The notes below the pieces were generated by a model. That model saw nothing but the letters and a program-made list of their open reading frames with translations, was not told where the DNA came from and did no database searches. A program made the translations under genes and the position numbers. A DNA stretch of 64,000 nucleotides from Gavia stellata (lineage: Eukaryota; Chordata; Aves; Gaviiformes; Gaviidae), in NCBI RefSeq assembly GCF_030936135.1, contig NC_082594.1, positions 19,059,553 to 19,123,552 of the forward strand, given 5' to 3'. Positions 1-11,500 of this stretch are shown here, piece after piece (position 1 is the stretch's first letter; each line of letters begins with the position of its first letter).

Positions 1-2040
1 TCTTAGTCAGTGCTGCAGCATGGCATTAGCATGAACATTAATCTGCAGCTAATGTTTAGACCTCATTTGGGGGGAGTATTCTTAGTGTAGAAGATATTGA
101 GGGGGCAGGTCTTTTCAAGTAAACTTCCTACAACCTTATTTTTGAGGCAAATTTTTAAGCCAGATCATACACTTGCCCTAGTTTGCTTGTAGAACCCTAA
201 GTACACCACTTCTGTGCTACGGAGTTCTCAAATTGTTACAGATGTACAGGAGGGGTATCATACACGTCTTCTGCAGAACAAGCATTTCTGGTATTGCCAA
301 AGAAGTGCCTGTCTCTTATCAGGGAGATGTCCAACTGATGACTAGCCAAGTGATCCTGCTTGCATTTAAGGGCAGTTCTTGGGCATAGGTGAACTGGACT
401 GGCTTCCTATTTTGCCTACAGAAGTTTTAATATGCTTAACATTACCCAATACCAGCAACTGAGGTAGTCTAAATAACACAGCAGGGACTGATTAGCTTTT
501 TCAGATCACTGCTTTTATTCGCTGTTTGCAAAGAGGCTTAATCCAGTGCTGGAGATCAGGCGTCCCACTGTGCTCGTGGTAGCTTTCTCTCACTCTTTGT
601 GTTCACAGTGGCAGAAACTAGTGAGGAGTCTCCTCCTGCCACCAACTTAAAAGCTCCAAAATAGTGGTGTTAGTAGTTGTTCTTAGGAGTGTTTAATGGA
701 CAGTACAGAGAAACTATAGTTGGGGTTTCTGCTTTGCAGCTTAATACCTGCGCACATGATAAATGCATCAGTGTAATAGCATGATAGTATGTGATTTGAT
801 TTACTACGTTGAATCGCTTTAATATCCACATAAAGCTTGGGAAATTACTCAAAACAGTTCTAACAAACCTATTCTCATTCTTTTCTTCTTTCAAATCACA
901 GTAGATGTTTCCCAGCAGATCGCCTGTCCTCCCAAGCAGAGGAGGACAGTTGCCTCTGTGGTTCTCAGTATTGCTTTTAATCATGTAATGGTGCTGAAGT
1001 TCAGTAAATATGCTTTTCTAGTAGTGATTCAGATGAACATTTGCAAATGTAGAATCCCTTCCTTCTCTGTGCTGACCTGTCTTCGCTGAAGTTACCAGCA
1101 GCAGCAACTTTTTATTTGAAAGCCCACATTGCTCCACTTTTTTTTTTATCAAGCATCAAAACTTGCTACTGTTACATCGCTAAATGTGTGTGTCACAGGG
1201 CTTGGTGGCATTGGAAATGTTGGGCAGTGAGGGGAGGGGAAGTGTGGACTGGAGTTTGTGTTTCCATGTGGCTTACTTCAATAAAAATAAAAACAATAAA
1301 AAGCTGGTTTTGGCCTAGCTCCTGACTTTTGTTCAAATATTTCATCATTGCAAATAGTCGGGAAGATCTTGGCATCTAGAACAGATCTGTGAAATAAAAG
1401 GGAAAGAAATTCTGTTGCAAACAAATATGAGTGACTCCAGAACAAGAAGAGTGGTTCGTAGTTCCGTTCTATCAAGTGTTCTAATGTTTCAATGCAACTG
1501 CTTAAAAATATCCATTATTCCACATATTAATAGTACGTGGTTTTAGTTTAATCAGTTTCACCTTCCATTGAAATTACCCAGAAGTACTCTGTTTAGAGTT
1601 GTGTGTAAATGCAAGTTTATAACATTTATTGACTGATGTACAAAAGTGTCAGGAAATTCAGAAAGTGGTTTCTGAATACATTTCAGTGTTTAGTGTGGGC
1701 TCCTTTCATACCTCCTTGCACTTTATACCAGTATGATTAATTTTGCTAACAATACAAGGGGATTACAATAGCTATTGATAGATTTATTTCTTTTTAATAT
1801 TTTTCCTTACAAAGAACTTTTTGTTTCCATGATAGAAGGGATTATATTCCTTAAGACTGATATATTTTAATAGGAACTCACAACTTTTACCTCTTAAAAA
1901 TAATTCCTTTCTTTGTTTCATGAATTAGAAACAATGAGGAGAAGCTGAAGTCTGCCCAAGCCAGGTGTTTCTTGTTGGCAGCCTGCTCCCTAATGACTCT
2001 GGCTCTCATACAGCAGCTGCCTGCTAGTCTCTTTTGTATG
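1..2040. other. Non-coding stretch upstream of the candidate ZC3H12C first exon
   Basis: I see no supported gene here. The stretch is AT-rich, with short homopolymer runs and only short open frames that have no recognisable domain. It is either 5' flank of ZC3H12C or part of its first intron, if the main first exon lies outside the window to the left. Confidence 0.6.
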
Positions 2041-2347
2041 GCCTATTGTTGCTGCACACCCCTCGTTAATACACATGCTGCCCGGGGCAGACCCTGAGAA
2101 TGACATCAACTTGCTTATCTTAGAAACCTCCGAACCTGATGCAGAGTGGGGAGGTTGCCTTGCATCTGCCTGGCCAACTAATTGTGAGCTCTGCGGGTCG
2201 TGATTGGCTCTGGGTCCACTCAGTAATAGGTTAAGCAAAGACATCGCGGGTCCATCTGTTCGTCCATTCATTGTTCTGCTTGCTTGCCTGAAGTCTGCAG
2301 CTGAAATCGTGTTAAGGAGTTGCTTCTGGAACAGCTACAAGAAACCA
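2041..2347 (+). promoter_or_regulatory. ZC3H12C: Candidate alternative promoter / 5' UTR of ZC3H12C
   Basis: This stretch has more CpG than its AT-rich surroundings (for example gcgggtcg near 2193 and atcgcggg near 2243). It carries an inverted CCAAT motif (gattgg at about 2202-2207). It directly precedes an ATG-containing segment that ends in a strong splice donor. Read in the frame of that ATG, a TGA at 2201-2203 closes the frame and no other in-frame ATG intervenes, as expected for a 5' UTR. The promoter role is inferred, and no clear TATA box was seen. Confidence 0.4.
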
Positions 2348-2371
2348 ATGTCTGTGTGTTTTCCAGCGAAC
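2348..2371 (+). CDS. ZC3H12C: Candidate alternative first coding exon of ZC3H12C (MSVCFPAN)
   Basis: An ATG at 2348-2350 opens eight codons (MSVCFPAN) and runs exactly to a strong donor, gtaagtat, starting at 2372. The break falls between codons (phase 0). That is the phase needed to join ZC3H12C exon 2 at 7792, which begins with a full GAA codon ([10 protein letters not shown]). In the mammalian protein as I recall it, a short seven-residue leader precedes EYG, so a tiny leader exon is the normal arrangement. The Kozak context is weak (C at -3, T at +4). Joined to the downstream exons it would give an 889-residue protein. Transcript evidence is needed. Confidence 0.5.
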
Positions 2372-5300
2372 GTAAGTATATGGGCTTCTGTCTGCAGAAA
2401 TGGGATGTTTCACCTTCCTGGTGTTTCAGCGTATCGGTCTGCATTTGGATAAGGTAGCTAGCGTGTGTGTCAGCTGAGGTTTGCACACTTTGGGTGTCTC
2501 TTGGAAAAAGAGGGAAAGAAAAACATCTTAGTCTGAAGATTAAGTATATTAAAGAGCGATGATCTCACCCAGTGCATTCTATTAGGGAACTTTCAAAAGC
2601 ATCAGTAATGGTGTATTTCCAAGAATTTGAAAATGGCAGGCAGTAGCCATAAACAGAATGAATTCTCCTCTAGCCCCCTGGGGGGAAGGGGAGGTTTCAA
2701 CTTTAAGTTATAGGTATTTACCTTTTTTTTTTTTTTTTAAATAAGCTATTATTTACTTTAATTTTTGACTGGTAGAAAAAGCTTTTAAGAAAAAAACATC
2801 AAACAACTTTTCCATTATGCCATACAATGGATGAAATTTCCTGTGTTTGTGAAAATTGAAAGAGCGCCATTATGGATGCTCTGAAGATACTGTAGTGTGA
2901 GATAGAGCATTAGGATGCTTTCAGGTGGGAACATGTTCCAGGCAAAGGTTTTGTGCTTTGAAAGCTGTTCGTAAGTGTGTCAGATCTAGCCTGGCTATTT
3001 TTATAAAGTTTCTAATCTGTTTTGTTTTGTATTTTGAGTTCAGATGTTAGGCTGAAGAACAAGCACTGTATACTCCATGAGCCTCTGTTCCAAGGATCCT
3101 GTAAAGAAAAAAAACAAAACAAAGACCTTCATATATCAGTTGGGGAGGGAAAGAGAGCATATAAAAGGGTTAAAAAGAGGTTTGCATTTCTACCACATGC
3201 CCTATTGTGTGAACATATGCATGAGTCTATTGAAAGTTTTCAGAAGATGGGCAGGCCACCAGTTGCTGGTCTCCTGCAGTTCCAGTAGACATCTGTTGCC
3301 CCAGAGCATTAACCAATCTGTTCAATGGGACATCCTTCCTTTGTTGGATAGAATGATGCAGACAACAGCACTCGCTGAAATACAATGGTAATTAAATACA
3401 TAGAAACTACAGCAGTAGGTATTTATTACATATTCATTATTTTATTTGCATTGTTGCAGTATCTTTATCATTTGGATAACCAGTACATTGATTTTTTTCT
3501 TTTCTCATCAGCTCTGCACTTCTGTTTGTGACAAGTAATGACAGTGTTTCAACAAACTGTGATTTCAATATTTTCCATTTTGTGTTCAGAACACTTAGAA
3601 AAAGTCTGCCTGTATGAAAACATGCTGAACTATTTCACTGTAGAATGTATCTTCAGAAACTTTTGACGGTCTTTTGAGAATACACAATTTCTGTTCTACT
3701 GTGCCACACAGTACACTATTTTACTCCTTGTTATTTTCTTCTGTGAACTAAATTTGCATTAAACGGCTTTTCTTATGCTCAACTGTAAGTGGAAAATATT
3801 CTGACTGTGCATTAAAAGATTAGATGATCTACTTGCCCACATCCTTTTGAGAAATATTTGTGTTTTGTGTGAAGGTGAGTTAATGAGCTGATTATTGTTA
3901 ATGGTTAGTGGAAAATAGTGGTGACTTCTAAGAAATAGGAAAAAATTATACTTCTACAATGTAGTAGCACAGTGCTCATCTAGAGTATTACAGTTATGTC
4001 TTTGACTCAGTAATACAGTGTTTTAGGCCTTTAACAGTGAACCTAGTGTGAGATACTGTAGTTTTAAACAGGCTATAGTTTAAAACTTGTGTTGACGTAA
4101 GTATGTCTAAATTTTGAGTTACCTGTTTTATTAACTTTTTCATAAATACAAATTCTGTTACTCAGCTGTGGGTGAGCAAAACCAAAAGTTGAAGACTTTA
4201 TTGACAAGACTTTTTTGCTTAATTTGTTTGTTTGTCTCTCAGTTGAGTCAGAATTCATAGCAGATATTTTTCTTAGCTATACTGCATTGTATCAGTAAGC
4301 ATGCTTTAATACCATATGTGCATAATGAGAGTTCCTTGTAAATAAAGAGTGTAAGTTCTTCTTACCTGATGTTACTCCTTGGATAAATGTGACCTTTCCT
4401 GGTTTTCATGAGCTTCATTGTCCTATATGTAGGTATACTAGTCTTTATTTGGAATACACATTCTTTCAAATAGACTACCTGGCATGTTGCTCTTCACTAA
4501 CCAAATCAAGATAAAATAATCAATTCCAGCAGTGTTCAACAGTGACATCTGATTTTCGTGGTTCCAATCAATGAATCTTATAAAGGGCATCATGTTGGGA
4601 GCTCCAAAGTCTAGCATTTCTAAGAGATGCTGCTGACCACGAATAACGGTGTACAAAGTTCACAGACGTTGTAAAAATTTGCCTGAAAATAAATTCAGTT
4701 TGCATGCAGGGTTTACGCCAAATGCGAGGAATAGGGTACTGCTTATGCAAAACTATTTCAGAAATCTTTAGCTTTCAATTTACAGTATAAACACAATTTT
4801 AACTACCCTTTTAAAGAAACAGTATGATGACTATTGGTGGCAGATTTTAAAGCTGCTCCTCTTACTACCCTCTTTAAATAGTTTCTGAAAAACAGTAGAG
4901 TTCTGTGCAAAACAAGCAATTACATAGTGGAGCAAGATGGAGATTGACAGGAGACTTAAAGCAGATAAATGCAAGGCTGATTATGTATACATTCCCAACA
5001 ATGGACAAAGCTCAGTTTATGGTCATTTTTATACGCAGTTGGTGTGCAAATCATCTAAAGTATGTTTCATATAATGCCTGATCTTCAGACACATTCATAT
5101 GCTAGTGACTTCTTTGAATCCCACTGGAGGGTGTTATGATTGTAGCTGCTGTAAAGCACTTAAACTTCAAGGAAGAAGTGATTGGAGAATGACTTAAGTA
5201 TTATTTTAACAGTAAAAAAAAAAAATAAATCCTTTTTCTCATCTGTGCACTTCAAGCTTTGTTTATTCCATGCATTAATATGCAACCTCCTCCTCCCCCC

Positions 5301-7791
5301 TTCCAAAAAACACTGTCCCTCTACTTTTAGTTCAATACTAAAATGACATTTCACAGTACACGGATTTAGGCAGTGACCCATTATCTCCCCGTATTCTGCG
5401 GCAGTGGTACATGAGCCAGCTCAACTTTTCAGTCGAGCTTAAAAGTGTTGCCCATTAACTAGACTTCCTCGAGTCAGAGCAGATTGTGAGGTTGGTGGAA
5501 CAATGATGTCGGGGCTTCCAGATCGGTTTGGCAGCTGCATTGTTCTCCGAGGGGAAACCAGACGCACTTAAGTCCCGCTCTCTTTCATGGGCTTTTGTTC
5601 ATACCAAATTATTCTTTCGCTGTGCTAGTATTCATGATGGTATGTTAAAGGAGCGCATCCTAGCAACTACAGGCTGGTTGCTAAGCAGCATCGCTTCCAA
5701 TAGGGGTTTCTTGTTTGAGATATTTTTTTTGGGGGGTGTCAGTTCTGTGAAGGCCACAGTGTTGAGGTTTTTAACTGTATCCTTTTACTGGGATATTGTT
5801 GTGATTTGTTACTAGCACTGTGCCTTCGAGTGCATCACGTTAGTTAATAAATCACTGCGTGAAAAGGTTCATTTCCTAAATTCTCATTGTGTTTAATCTG
5901 TGGTGTTGCTTGAAATCCTAAAGCTTCAAGTGAAGAGAAAGTAATATTTCTTGATACACTGCTTGAAAGTATTACAGCCCTACTGCCTTGTAACAAGATC
6001 AGATCTAAACAAAACTTTATTTTCTTTCCTCTCAGTCTTGCCTGGATTAAGGTGTTGAAGATGAAAATGCTGGTTTACTTATTTCTTTTAACTAGAAATG
6101 CTTAGGTAAAGTAAGTTTTTGTGTCCCATAACCAAAAAGCTCCACTACAGTGGTGATGTCTTGGCAGTCAGCGCCTACAGTATCTGCTTTTACTGAACCG
6201 CAGATTGGATTTCTTGCTTGGTTCTCTCTAATCTTAAGCCTGGATTAATTTCTCTTGTGTGCACTCTTGGATCTTTATCCCAAGAAGAGGAAAATACACC
6301 GTATTTTAAAAATACTGGGTCATTCTAAAATACTAACCTGTAAGAGGATGGGAGAGTTAATGTATTTGCTGACAGAGATTTTGGCTGTTGGTGAGACATA
6401 CCTGTAATTTGTATTAAATGAAGAGATTAGATGAAGTGTTAGAGTATTAGATGAAGACATTCTGTTTGACATAATGTTTTTTTCTCAGTATATCCTCCTT
6501 GATGAAATTTGTGTCTGTAATGTATGTCAAGTTCAAGTGAAGTCCTTTGCCTCTATATCTTGCTTTTATATTCTGCCTTGCAAGATGGAAGTGTGAAAGA
6601 ACTCTTTGTTTCATAGTCTTCCCTTAATGTAAATTCTTCTTTTTCATGGTAACCTTGCAGTACAATTGGTCCATATGGTCCACTTTTATCTGTGAGAAAT
6701 AATTTATCTTTTACTTTCTTTATTGAAGCAGTTAGCAAAGATTCTTGTTTAAAAGAACAAAATAAGGGAAAGAGGTAACAATCTGCCTTTAAATGTAGAT
6801 TGTGGAAGTAATCCTTGTGATGAAAGCAAACTTCTGTATAACTACTGTTATGCAAAATTCCTCCAGAAAAACTGATGTGGCAAGTGTATGAAGTCCAGAA
6901 AACTGCAACTTTTCTTCTTCTGTTCTTCCTACATGACTTCTCTTTAGTTTTGATTCACCACAAGGCTTGCACAAATCTAGTCTAAGAGTTGAAATCAGCT
7001 TTTAATTTTGTTGCCTTGTTGGCTTGATGAATGGTCTGTTGCAATCAGTGCAAAGACTTCCATTGGCTTTATTGCCCATTAGATCAATCCATGTCTCTAA
7101 ATGCTGTATGTGTTAGTAATGCAGCACTCTGTTGAGAGCAATTAGGCTTTCTTGACTTAATTATCACTTTATAAGGGAATTCAGAAATAGTTTGAGTGTA
7201 TTCAGTTAAACTGATAGTGTCTTTTAGGGCCAATAAGTTTTATTCAATCATGTTTTCTGTTACTAATTCATTTTATGTGTTATGATGTCTTATATTTGCC
7301 TAATAAGCCAGATAATCTAGTACTATGCTAATTTCTTTCTATTCAACAGAGAGTTTAAGTTATTAGTTTAAAAAGCCTTTCCAGTACTTGTATTTTATAG
7401 TTGCATTTTATTTCACTGTTACAATACTGTCTTAAGCTAGAAGAAATGTCTTGGTTCCTTTAAATAGTGGCAAGACTTCTGTCTCCACATTACAGTAGAT
7501 AAACTTGCAGTGTTTGGTTTCCTATTCTTTCATAAATGCATTTCTAGAAGTGTTTAAGTAAAAGCGTTTGATATACTCAGAAAACAGATGATCAGTTGTT
7601 TATCCGCCTACCTATGGATGTTCCTTAGGAAAAGTTTTTCCCAAAAAAAGTTTTCTATGTTTAAGAAAAAAAAAAAAAAAAAGTCAAATTTCTCTGTTGG
7701 GAGAGAATAAATGCAGTTCTGAGGAAGCAGCAAGAAAATACAAAACAAGTAATATGTATAATCAGTTGCAACATTTTTGTTCTCTCTTTAG
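2372..7791 (+). other. ZC3H12C: ZC3H12C intron (first intron in this window)
   Basis: The interval runs from the donor gtaagtat after 2371 to the acceptor ttctctctttag ending at 7791. It is mostly AT-rich with poly(A) and poly(T) runs, such as the long A-run at about 7664-7682. A CpG-richer island lies at 5380-5720 and is listed separately. No coding sequence is recognisable. Confidence 0.6.
5380..5720. promoter_or_regulatory. CpG-enriched segment in intron 1, possible regulatory element
   Basis: In AT-rich intron sequence, this ~340 bp stretch holds many CpGs (tcgag, gtcggg, gatcgg, ccgagg, gacgc, cccgc, ttcgc, gcgcat, atcgc). At 5659-5685 two halves, cctagcaac and gttgctaag, form a 9-bp inverted repeat with one mismatch around a 9-bp spacer. 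Each half resembles an RFX half-site, although they are arranged outward compared with a canonical X-box. An alternative promoter or enhancer is inferred only. Confidence 0.3.
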
Positions 7792-8558
7792 GAATACGGA
7801 ACACTTTATATTCAGGAATACAAGAAAAACAGCAAAGTGGAGTCAAGTACATGCAGCAGCTTCATGGGCTTGAAGGATCATCTGGGGCATGACTTAGGCC
7901 ACCTTTATGTGGGGAGCACTGGCACACAAATAAATGCAATTGTACCTTGGTCAATGGCGGAGAAGCCAACGATGGATAAGGTTAATTCTAGGAAAGAAGA
8001 TGTAGACAAGGAGGCATCTGAAGAGACTTCTGGAAGCTCCAGCTGTGACTCTGAAGAAAGCACAAATTCTGATAATGATTCAGAGAGACTGAATAATTCT
8101 GCATCAGAATCACATTTATTGCCTAAGACTCACCGACAGCTGTGCCGATCTCCTTGCTTAGAGCCTCATATACTAAAAAGAAATGAAATCTTGCAAGACT
8201 TTAGGATAGAAGAGGCTCAGATAGTACCTAAGGAAGTCAAAAAGCCCCCTGATGTGGTGAAAGAATATCAAACCAAACTGGAGTTTGCACTTAAGTTGGG
8301 TTACTCAGAAGAGCAGGTTCAACTTGTACTAAATAAACTTGGTACTGATGCTTTAATAAATGATATTTTGGGAGAACTTGTCAAACTTGGGAATAAAACT
8401 GAGACTGATCAGACTGTAACTAATGCTAACACTAGTGTAATACGTGAAGCGTCTTCCATAGAGTCTCAGAGGTCAGAGTCTCCACTGCAGGAGGATGCGA
8501 CAGAGGATGGTGACAACCTGAGGCCAATAGTTATCGATGGCAGCAATGTTGCAATGAG
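7792..8558 (+). CDS. ZC3H12C: ZC3H12C coding exon 2: N-terminal region, UBA-like domain, start of NYN/PIN domain
   Basis: The acceptor ttctctctttag precedes GAA TAC GGA, and the exon ends in GCA ATG AG before the donor gtatgt. It gives 255 codons plus two bases of a split Ser. It starts [19 protein letters not shown], then an acidic Ser-rich stretch ([18 protein letters not shown]). The block [20 protein letters not shown] follows, then the UBA-like segment about codons 152-195 of the exon, and finally [13 protein letters not shown]. The Asp of IDGSN is the first catalytic acid of the PIN fold. A GTG at 7837 is not the start, because the frame is open and family-like back to the acceptor. Confidence 0.95.
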
Positions 8559-11500
8559 GTATGTGACTATGAACCTTTTGCTTTTATATTTAAATAGAAA
8601 CAGAATGACCTTATCCCATTCAAGCACTGATGTTTGGTATAACTGCACTGTGTGCAGGCTCTCTCGCAAGCATCTCCATCGACCACACCCACACAGTATG
8701 CCAATCTTGTAATCAGTCTAGAAGTCTGTAAGGGTTCAGTGGTTTGTACTCACTGTAAGAAAACCCATAGGTTAATGCCAGTCTCCCTTTGTAGGCAGCT
8801 ATCAAATCTCTCCTTCCAACTGCCAGACTAGTACTTAATTTTTGGTAGGCACCATTGCTATGGGCAATTGCTGTGTCCAGTTACATACGGGAGGTTAAAG
8901 CAAATGTAAGATTCCTTAAGATCATAAAAGAGTGATTTAGAATTAAGTGGCTTAAGGGATACTTCTCCTTGGTAGGCTAGTCTATGATAACTGGTCTATC
9001 TGTAAAATTGGTCTTGGTTATCAGATTTGGAGTTAGGTTTTATTGCCATTAATTCCCGAGATTACTGTGCTTTAGACTTTCACTTACATGCCCACGGATA
9101 ACACATGTACCTACAGCATTCACCCGTCCTGACCCCAGTCATCTAGGTGCATAGCAAGAAACTTACCTGCGAGGAGGCGAGAAGTTCATGCTTCATCAGT
9201 GATTAGAGGAAGAAGGACATGGCAGAGAGAGACATGCTGAGAGATGGGGTTTTTTCTGGTTATATAAATGATTAAATGACAAATTGATTAGTAACTAATT
9301 GGGTAACTCATAAGGATTATCTGATTACTAGCACCATGGTTTAGAAGGCCAATTTTAGTCTTCTGATGACTTGATGTGGTTTTCATGAACTTAGCAATAA
9401 AAGTTTGTGCAAGACACTTCTGGGCTAAAGGCCCAGGTTTTTTTTTAGCTCCTAATCAAGTCAATTACATTTAAATGAGGGTTTTTAAAATGAAATTTAA
9501 ATATAGCTCCTATTTAGGCCAATATGATAGTTTTTGTTTATATAAGTAGATGTGTTAGCCCATAAAGCAAGGATATTACTTCTTTGTAAATGGGGTATTC
9601 CTTCTTTCTACCTGATGTGTTATTCCTAATCTTTTTGTTCAACTTCAGCTGTAAAGGAAGTATGTCTAGCTGAACAAACAACTTCTTGGTTGAGTACCAG
9701 AATAGTAAACAGAGACTTCTAAAATGTGTTTGGAATGTATTTCACATAAATCCAAAACAGTTGTGTAAGTGTTAGCTAGTTAGCACAGCTCAGACTTGGT
9801 GGGTGGACTTAGGTTCAACTTCTCCCACAAACATCACTGAACACATTCCAGAAGTAGCTCCAGAGCAGTCACTTTTCCTTAATGTTTATTCAGCTATTAG
9901 CATAAATATTTAGGACCTGCCTTCCTATGATCAATTTACTTTCTTGACCACCTACATAAAATGGGCCAAATATGAATGCATGCTATGCATGCTACAGGGC
10001 CTTAAAACAGATTAAATCTATTAATGTAACAGTCTTTCTGTATCAGAGAATCGAATTAACAGGTCTTTACTTGTTTTCTACCAAATTTAATCACAGAATC
10101 GTTCAGTTTGGAAGGGACCTCTGGAGATCTTCTAGTCCAATCCCCTGCACAGAGCAGTGTCAATTCAAGGCCATGTCAAGTTGGGTTTCGAATGTCTCCG
10201 AGGATGGAGACTCGACATATTCTCTGGGCCACTGTTTGAATGCCCTCACTGTAAGAAAGTTTTCTGGTTTTATGTTTAAACAGCATTTCTTGTATTCCAG
10301 TTTGTGCCCATTGCCTCTTGTCCTGTCACTGGACACCAGTGAGAAGTCAGTTTCTGTCCACTTTATTCCATCCCTTCAGATACTTATACACATGGATAAG
10401 ATCCCCCTGAGCCTTGTCTTCTCCAGTCCCAGCTCCCTCGGCCTCTCCTCATATGACAGGTACTCCAGTCCCTTGATTAACTTTGTTGTCCTTCACTGGA
10501 CTCTCTCCAGTGTTGTCCATGTCTGTTTTATACTGGGGAGCCCAGAACTGAACCCAGCACTCCAGATGTGTCTCACCAAGACTGAGCAGAGGGGAAGGAT
10601 CACCCCCCTCAACCTGCTGGCAACACTTTTCATAATGCAGCCCAGGAGCCTTTGGCTGTCTGTGCTACAAATCCACATTGCTGGCTAATGGTCAGCTTGG
10701 TGTTCACCAGAACCCCAAAGTTCTTCTCTTCAGAGTTGCTTTCCAGTTGTTTGGCCCCCAACCTGTACTGATGCCTGTTGTTAGTCATCCCTAGGTGCAG
10801 GACTGGTATTTCCCTCTGTTGAACTCACTGAGGTACCTGTTGGCCCATTCCTTTACCCTGCCGGGGTCCTTCCAAATGGCAGTACGCCCATCTGGTGTAT
10901 TCCTCCCAGTTATGTATTCTTTGCAAACTTGCTGAACGTGTCCCATTATCTAGGTCATTAATGAAGACGCTAAGCAATGCTTTCCCCAGTATCAGTCCCT
11001 GAGGTACACCAATACTGATTGGCCTCCAGCTGGACTTGATGCCACTAATCATAACCCTTTGAGTGCAGCAGTTCAGCCAGATTTCAGTCCACCTCTCTGT
11101 CCCCTTATCTTGCCCATACTTCATTAGTTTGTCAGTCAGGATGTTAGAGAGTGTCAAAAGCTTTGTTAAAGCCACAGTAAACAGCATCCACTGCTCTCCT
11201 AATCCACTGAGCCAGTCATCTCACCATGGAAGGCTATGAGGTTGGTCAAGCATACTTCCCCTTCATAAATCCATGCTGACTGTTCCCAATCACCTTCACC
11301 CAATCAACATAATTTATTAGGAGGGGGCTTCCAGGAGGATTTGCTCCATCACCTTTGAAGGGATTGAGGTGAGGCTGATCAGCCTGTAGTTAGTTCCCTG
11401 AATTATCCTTCTTGCCTGCCTTGAAGATAGAAGGGATATTTGCTCTCTTCTAGTCCTTAGGAACATCCCCAATCACCGCAACCTTTCAAAGATTACCAAG

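Noticed and set aside
5659-5685. Canonical X-box (RFX dimer site)
   Set aside because: The two half-sites face the opposite way from a canonical X-box and are separated by 9 bp, so only RFX-like half-sites are claimed.
7837-8712. Reading 7837 as the protein start and 8712 as the end
   Set aside because: The codon at 7837 is GTG and the family sequence continues upstream to the acceptor at 7792. The residues after 8558 are intron read-through.
9972-10688. 238-codon plus-strand ORF
   Set aside because: It lies almost entirely on the reverse strand of a CR1 LINE. Its residues are the antisense of CR1 3' sequence and not a real gene.
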